Assembly (NCBI GenBank): GCA_937888895.1
Contig: CALASV010000046.1
Location: 1-11,217, forward strand
Source of the DNA: an uncultured Clostridia bacterium
GTDB lineage: Bacteria; Bacillota; Clostridia; Lachnospirales; Lachnospiraceae
Reading direction: 5' to 3'
Length of the DNA stretch: 11,217 nucleotides
The position numbers and the translations under genes are program-made. The notes below the pieces were generated by a model. The model made no database searches. It worked only from the letters and a program-made list of their open reading frames with translations, and was not told the DNA's origin. Of this stretch, positions 7,575-11,217 are shown one piece after another. Each line of letters starts with the position of its first letter. Within the stretch, counting starts at the first letter, position 1.

Positions 7575-8056
7575 TGAACTGTTTCCCAAAGGGACTTGAT
7601 GAAGAGAATGATATGTCTATCTACGATGTAATAGAAGAAAATTATTCTTTTGATATGGACTGCTTTAATAAATTTACTAATTATTATGATGGCGTATTTG
7701 AAGAAAATGATGGATATGTAGATAATCCAAATTCAATTATAGTGCAATTGAATAATCATAATGAATTGATTATTGAATTTCATCCTGGAGATGTAATCTT
7801 TTTTATGAATAACATAAAAATAGGATGTACAGGACCAGACTATAGTATTGGAGTAATCCCTATTGACGAATACATCGAGTTAACCAAGGGCTTATGCTAT
7901 GAAAATAAATTATTTTTATTACCTATGGTAGAAGTCGAAGAGTATGAGGAAGCAAAATTCAGAGGAATCGTTGAGCTTATTATTTCAAATTTTAACATCA
8001 AAAAAAGTTGTGAGAAACAAATTGTTGAGATTATAATAAGTAATTGTTTATCTTAG
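7574..8056 (+). CDS. predicted immunity protein for the deaminase tip (possibly frameshifted at its start)
   Basis: 160 residues from ATG 7574 (GTG 7562 is an alternative upstream start), strongly acidic, no signal or membrane segment. It includes a central beta-rich stretch (IIVQLNNHNELIIEFHPGDVIFFMNN) and ends ...IIISNCLS. Its place directly after the deaminase tip and its composition fit an immunity protein that blocks the deaminase in the producer. I do not recognise a named immunity family. There is no independent ribosome site at 7574, so translation depends on the short frame that begins at 7512 or on a sequence difference in the T-run 7556-7561. If the frameshift is real, the product may be missing about 20 N-terminal residues or may not be made. 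Confidence 0.65.
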   Translation: MNCFPKGLDEENDMSIYDVIEENYSFDMDCFNKFTNYYDGVFEENDGYVDNPNSIIVQLNNHNELIIEFHPGDVIFFMNNIKIGCTGPDYSIGVIPIDEYIELTKGLCYENKLFLLPMVEVEEYEEAKFRGIVELIISNFNIKKSCEKQIVEIIISNCLS

Positions 8057-8133
8057 GGGATAAACTTAAGGGTTATTGGAAAGTTTATGTTAAAGGTTAT
8101 GGTTTGAAATCGCTCAAGTCGTGTAAGGTGTAA
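8056..8133 (+). pseudogene. orphan coding fragment directly after immunity gene 2
   Basis: An open stretch in another frame reads GDKLKGYWKVYVKGYGLKSLKSCKV and then stops at TAA 8131-8133. The composition (Tyr, Gly, Lys, few rare codons) looks like real protein rather than random AT-rich sequence, but there is no start codon or ribosome site. It may be the end of a lost toxin tip or immunity gene. Confidence 0.3.
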
Positions 8134-8140
8134 AATTTAT

Positions 8141-8294
8141 TATGTCGCTACATAAGGACGTCCATCACTCTAAAATTATGGTGGTCTTTAAATTAATCGA
8201 AATGGCTCTCACCTATGGTGATGTGACCCATGGAGATTAATTTAGAGCCTCTTTTAGGGCGAAATTTGCCATCTGGATGCACATAAGAACATCC
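8141..8294. other. cluster of hairpins in non-coding sequence
   Basis: Successive perfect pairings: TATGT/ACATA (8141-8154), palindrome GGACGTCC (8156-8163), a long arm pair of 10 bp (8189-8198 with 8235-8244) enclosing ATGG/CCAT (8202-8205 with 8228-8231) and TCACC/GGTGA (8209-8213 with 8217-8221), and GGATG/CATCC (8275-8279 with 8290-8294). An alternative helix, 8168-8174 with 8241-8247, competes with the long one. There is no T tract after the main stem, so it is not a simple terminator. It could be a structured RNA, an end of an IS200/IS605-like element, or a decayed palindromic element. Confidence 0.4.
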
Positions 8295-8457
8295 GAAATC
8301 AAAACTTAATATTGAGTTCCAATATGCTGATATTAATGCACTTTTTTTAAAACAATTTCTTGTTGCGAAAGGTGAAATATCCCCTGTGGTAAGGACATTT
8401 TATAAAATAGGGAAAATTTGTTTACTTGATATGTATGTAAAAAATAAGTATAGATGA
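8287..8457 (+). pseudogene. orphan coding fragment, about 56 codons, no start
   Basis: Open from after TAA 8284 to TGA 8455-8457, reading HPKSKLNIEFQYADINALFL then a continuation with KGEISPVVRTFYKIGKIC. It has protein-like composition but no ATG near its beginning and no ribosome site. It is followed by the second copy of the terminator-associated repeat, just as the first immunity gene is followed by copy A, so it may be the 3' end of a lost immunity gene. Confidence 0.35.
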
Positions 8458-8465
8458 TAAATTAT

Positions 8466-8506
8466 GTTGTGATTAATCTTTTTTTGTAACATTTTTGACT
8501 CATATA
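8466..8506 (+). repeat. terminator-associated repeat, copy B
   Basis: Aligns with 2027-2066 (GTTGTGATTAA, seven-T tract, GTAAC, TTTTTGACT, ATATA). In this copy the left stem arm is degenerate (AGAT bulge TAAAT against ATTAATCT), so terminator function is doubtful. TTGACT at 8495-8500 with TATGAT at 8520-8525 (19-base spacing) is a weak promoter candidate. Confidence 0.6.
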
Positions 8507-8577
8507 ATAATATTATTTTTATGATATTCTTAATAGTTTAATATCACTTTACAAGGTTTTTGAAAAATGAATAATGT

Positions 8578-8586
8578 ACAAGGTTT
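8578..8586 (+). repeat. left flanking direct repeat ACAAGGTTT of the chimeric insertion element
   Basis: Matches 10307-10315 exactly and lies just outside the left inverted repeat, as a target-site duplication would. Caution: the same nine bases also occur at 8551-8559, and ACCTTGTAC at 8633-8641 is an inverted match to GTACAAGGT at 8576-8584, so the local sequence is repetitive. Confidence 0.45.
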
Positions 8587-8594
8587 TTTCGTAG

Positions 8595-8600
8595 TATAAT
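8595..8600 (+). promoter_or_regulatory. -10 box TATAAT inside the left element end
   Basis: TATAAT preceded by TAG, with no good -35 at the usual distance, followed by a purine-rich AAAGAGG at 8624-8630 that could serve a start near 8630-8638. It would have driven the plus-strand transposase. The equivalent position at the right end reads TAAAAT. Confidence 0.35.
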
Positions 8601-8642
8601 AAGTTTGTACACAAATAAAAACGAAAGAGGTGACCTTGTACG

Positions 8643-9287
8643 TCAAAACTATTATACAATAAAACTTCCATTTTGAGTAGACTATATCATTATTTTTCCA
8701 TTTATTTTAAAGAATATTCTGCTCTAACCACAGAATCTTTCTTCCTTTTGTTACTTTCTATTTTAGTACTAGAATCTGTGGATTCTTTTCGATTTCTCTA
8801 CCGATATTTTATTTCTCAATGCACAAAGAAATCCTTAAATGCTTTTTACTATTTCTGTTCTTATGTTAAAGTAGATTATTCTTCTTTTATGAATACGACA
8901 GTAAAAATAGCATTGTCTTTGATACCAACGACTCTTCATTCCTAACTTTTGCTTCTCTGTATTGATGATATGATGGTTGCAAAATATGGAACGAAATTTG
9001 AAGAGGTTTCTAAACTATTTGACCATGTTGCTCATCAAGGTTCTTCTTATTTACATGGACATTGTTTTGTTAGTTTACTGCTTTGTATTCCTGTATAGAA
9101 AAATGGAAATTATGTGATGTCTACAGGACAAACAGGTGGCTCTTGTCGTTTATTTTTAAGCACAATAGCTCCTGCCACCTTATCTTTGTTTTGTGCTTGG
9201 CAAGAAGTAGAATCCTATAAGGAAACCGAAGCAGAAGAGATAATCTATCTTCCATTAGTTCTGTATCGATTTCGATGGCAAATAATA
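8643..9287 (+). pseudogene. transposase remnant, DDE type, plus strand
   Basis: A single frame carries recognisable transposase blocks: ILSRLYHYFSIYFKEYSALT, SLNAFYYFCSYVKVDYSSFM, then after an in-frame TAA (8943-8945) LLLLCIDDMMVAKYGTKFEE with the first catalytic Asp region, DHVAHQGSSYLHGHCFVSL, an in-frame TAG (9096-9098, where TGG is expected after CIPV), and GGSCRLFLSTIAP...FCAWQE...LVLYRFRW. Between GNYV and MSTGQTGG about 150 residues of the family are missing, including the second catalytic Asp block. The gene ends abruptly at the Trp of the YxxRW motif (9276-9278). No true start survives; TTG at 8673 is only the first possible codon. It belongs to the broad IS4/IS701-like DDE group seen in Lachnospiraceae; exact family uncertain. 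Confidence 0.8.
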
Positions 9288-9309
9288 CCGATATCGGCAT
9301 TATTTGCCA
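9276..9309. repeat. 34-bp near-perfect palindrome joining two transposase genes
   Basis: Arms 9276-9292 and 9293-9309 are complementary at every position except one pair (9287 with 9298). Each arm starts with TGGCAAATAAT and encodes Trp-Gln-Ile on its own strand, continuing the YxxRW motif of the gene on that side. Outside the palindrome the arms still resemble each other (about 14 of 21 bases) because both encode the same motif. Confidence 0.9.
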
Positions 9310-10258
9310 ACGACTTTGATAAAAAAATAGTACTTCTTCTGCACCGTATTCTATTCCAAGAGACGTAACCACAATGAAATAATTTGCAAAAAAATAACGT
9401 GTCTTTTTGCAGTTGAGATTGATTTTTTTGTGCTTTTTTACGTTTTCTTTCTTGTGCTTGTTGTGCTTTTTCTTTTGGTAATCGTTGTGCTACTACTCGT
9501 ACTAGATGCCACTGTTTCCCTTCTTTGCAATAAGCAAAGAATTCTAAGATAGGTTCTTTCTTTTTCTCTGCTTCTTTTAAGAGAGAATCCATATCTAGTT
9601 GGTTTCCTTCTGCATCAAACAAAGGAAATCGTTTCGGAGAGATTCTTAAAATCACATCTGCTTTTTTTTGGAGTGTAACTGCATAATTGTTTACAGTTCC
9701 AAATCCTGAATTCGCTAGTATGATATCTTGAGGAGAGAAATCAAAGATAGAAAGTGTTTCTGTGATATGATAATCGGTTACTTTGATTTGGTGCATTCTA
9801 TTTTCCGTGAGAGAATAACAAAGATGGACTCGTTCTTGATGGTGTTGTTTTCCTTGTAAACGAACTAACGAACCATCGACAAGGAGAACCTTTCTTTGTT
9901 GGTAAGAAGAAGTGTTAGGAAACAACTTCTGTAACAGAAGTTGAAGTACTTGGTGTAAAAAAGAAAGAGAAGCAAGTAATTTTTTTCTCCAAGCAGTATC
10001 GGACATTGTAGCAATGCCAAGAGAGGAGGCAGCTACGGAAAGCATTCGCAAAGAAATCCCTGAACTAGCAAAGAGAAAAAACATACAAAGCAAATCCAAA
10101 GAAGAAGTAACTACTCGTTTTCTTTGGAATAGTTGATGTTGTTGTGATATCCTTTCTAAATGGTCAGGAAGCATAGGAAGTATATTTTTATTCCAAAGAG
10201 CAAAAACTTCTTGCAAAGAAGGCGTTAATTTAGTAGAATGTGTTTGTAAATTCATCAT
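9276..10258 (-). pseudogene. IS4-type transposase remnant, minus strand
   Basis: Start taken at ATG 10258 (AGAGG just upstream; a TTG further upstream at 10288 lies in the element end). Seen: N-terminal helical part, LLVDGSLVRLQGK (first catalytic Asp), DIILANSGFG (second catalytic position, Asn where relatives have Asp), ADVILRISPKRFPLFDAEGN, then a Lys-rich stretch. The frame is lost at a seven-T run (complement of 9388-9394); the family sequence resumes one frame over as FIVVTSLGIEYGAEEVLFFYQSRWQI. The gene then stops at the palindrome before the catalytic Glu of the usual RWQIE. Frameshift, Asp-to-Asn change and lost C-terminus all point to an inactive copy. Confidence 0.8.
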
Positions 10259-10306
10259 AAACCTCTTTTCTGTAATGTGTTGTAGCAAACTTATTTTACA
10301 CGAAAA

Positions 10307-10315
10307 ACAAGGTTT
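10307..10315 (+). repeat. right flanking direct repeat ACAAGGTTT
   Basis: Exact match to 8578-8586, immediately outside the right inverted repeat. Read as the second half of a target-site duplication. Confidence 0.45.
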
Positions 10316-11122
10316 ATGGTGAATTTTTTTTATTTTTTAATGAAGTTATTGCTTAAGTTCGCACCTATGGGGAAACATCCCATTTTTGTTAGAGAACAAA
10401 ACAAACGAAAGGATTTCAAACTGTATTATGAAATTCTATTTAAAAATTTTCAGTGTAACAATTTCGAAGAATTAATACTTTTTTCTTCGAAATTAACTGC
10501 TTTTTTCAGTGATGGACATACAAACATTGAAATTCCCTATACTACAAATGATATGTGTATACACCTGGCATGTGAATGGGAAAATGAAAACAACGATAAC
10601 TTGCTTTTAGTTGAGAATATGTACGGCATTTCTTCAAAATCGAAAATAGTTAGAATTGAACATTTATCGATTACGGAACTAATTGACAAAATGATGGAAA
10701 TGATACCACATGAAAATCGTTATTTAGTTAAGAGCAGAATGATTCATTATCCGTATTTAAATTATCATGTGTTCAGTTTTTTGAACCTTGAAAGAATGTT
10801 TGGTAAAAAAGATTCCTATAGGATTGAGTTTTGCGAAAATGGAGAACTCGTTACCAAAGCAATTTCGCTTGTAAAATATGATAATTACCCATCTTTTTAA
10901 TGATGATGATTTGCAGTTACACTAATAGATAATAATATTGCAAAATTATTAGAAGGATGTTCTGGTGGAAAACCAAATTCCTTTGGTGCTCCTATAAAGG
11001 ACTATTTACCTGTATCGAAAATAAAGTTTAGAGTCTCTACAAGATATTTTATGAGACCTGATGGTACAAGAGATTCTGAAGAGTGTATTGGTACTGTGAT
11101 CGAAAAAGAACTTGTGCGATAA
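10316..11122 (+). pseudogene. S41-family (tail-specific protease-like) peptidase remnant
   Basis: First part, 10316-10900 (194 codons): after a doubtful N-terminus abutting the insertion element it reads DFKLYYEILFKN, LTAFFSDGHTNIEIP (the DGHT block of S41 peptidases), VRIEHLSITELIDKMMEMIP and HENRYLVKSRMIHYP, typical of the domain before the catalytic core. It stops at TAA. Second part, 10910-11122, one frame over after TGATGATGA: FAVTLIDNNIAKLLEG, CSGGKPNSFGAPIKDYLP, KFRVSTRYFMRPDGT, matching the C-terminal part of the core. The stretch between, which should hold the catalytic Ser (S-x-A before FA) and Lys, is gone, so an internal deletion removed the active site. The N-terminus may also have been cut by the element. 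In related genes this is a secreted or surface peptidase; no signal peptide is convincing here. Confidence 0.7.
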
Positions 11123-11217
11123 ACTGCAAGTTATCGAGATCTTGAACAGAATGAATTTTGCGGCTTTGTGAAGAGTTGAAAGCACGTAAGAATTTGAATT
11201 TTCTTAATGAAAGGCAT
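11123..11217. other. short tail of the window with no recognisable feature
   Basis: No frame on either strand gives a protein I recognise, and there is no clear hairpin followed by T residues. Confidence 0.5.

Larger units (their letters stand above)
8587..10306. mobile_element. chimeric insertion element with two convergent decayed transposase genes
   Basis: The outer ends are similar inverted repeats: 8587-8607 and the complement of 10286-10306 share TTTCGT, then GTA(T/A)AATAAGTTTG with one indel. The likeness weakly extends inward to AAAGAGG on both sides. ACAAGGTTT flanks both ends, consistent with a 9-bp target duplication; target duplications of about this size are known in the IS4 group. 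Inside, a plus-strand transposase remnant (to about 9285) and a minus-strand one (from 10258) meet tail to tail in a palindrome at 9276-9309. Neither is functional. The shared flanking repeats suggest the unit moved as one piece, or that two related elements fused. Confidence 0.55.

Noticed and set aside
8943..9098. In-frame TAA and TAG as recoded codons in the plus-strand transposase
   Set aside because: Two different stops plus a large internal deletion are better explained by decay than by stop-codon reassignment; the Rhs genes show no internal stops.
9114..9368. A separate small plus-strand gene
   Set aside because: It is in the same frame as the upstream transposase fragment and contains transposase blocks (GGSCRLFLSTIAP, YRFRW); it is the C-terminal part of one pseudogene, and its last 80 bases are read through the palindrome into the other gene.
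9121..9372. A separate small minus-strand gene
   Set aside because: Its first 22 codons are the frame-shifted continuation of the minus-strand transposase (VTSLGIEYGAEE...RW); the rest is readthrough antisense to the plus-strand remnant.

Overview
The window is AT-rich, and its protein sequences look like those of a low-GC Gram-positive bacterium, most likely an anaerobic clostridium such as a Lachnospiraceae member. This is inferred from codon usage, GGAGG ribosome binding sites and the style of the transposases; there is no rRNA or marker gene to confirm it. The whole window is an accessory toxin island: two Rhs/YD-repeat polymorphic toxin genes, each followed by a small immunity-type gene, then gene debris, a chimeric insertion element and a decayed peptidase.

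Layout: (1) Positions 2-1513 hold the 3' part of a first Rhs gene that enters from the left edge. It has YD repeats, the Rhs core end (GRFLQEDVYRGDGLNLY...DPSGY), a linker of three decapeptide repeats and a C-terminal tip with a His-rich THGR...HxNPHxH motif. A 155-aa acidic immunity candidate starts one base after its stop and is followed by a rho-independent terminator. (2) Positions 2153-2300 hold the decayed 3' end of an unidentified gene with its own terminator. (3) Positions 2269-7512 hold a very large Rhs protein. Its N-terminus is a truncated phage tail-D/VgrG-like region, followed by two hydrophobic segments, a long YD-repeat shell, and a tip with the HAE...CxxxC signature of the nucleic-acid/nucleoside deaminase fold. 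A predicted immunity gene follows, with an apparent frameshift or a coupled 20-codon leader at its start. (4) Positions 8057-8577 have no intact gene. They contain two orphan coding fragments, a cluster of strong hairpins, and a second copy of the terminator-associated sequence found after the first immunity gene. (5) Positions 8587-10306 look like a chimeric insertion element: two different decayed transposase genes point at each other, both end at the Trp of the conserved YxxRW motif and are joined in a 34-bp near-perfect palindrome. The outer ends are about 21-bp inverted repeats flanked by 9-bp direct repeats. (6) Positions 10316-11122 hold an S41-type peptidase pseudogene that has lost its catalytic-serine region.

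How the parts fit: each Rhs protein is expected to form a cocoon around its C-terminal toxin, with the immunity product of the next gene protecting the producer. The toxins are translationally coupled to their immunity genes (GGAGG sits in the last toxin codons). The near-identical core end shared by the two Rhs genes is the natural site for tip exchange. The D/VgrG-like N-terminus of the second protein suggests delivery by a phage-tail-like contractile apparatus, but no structural gene of one is in view. The most interesting items are the deaminase tip, the unassigned His-rich tip, and the palindromic fusion of two transposases.
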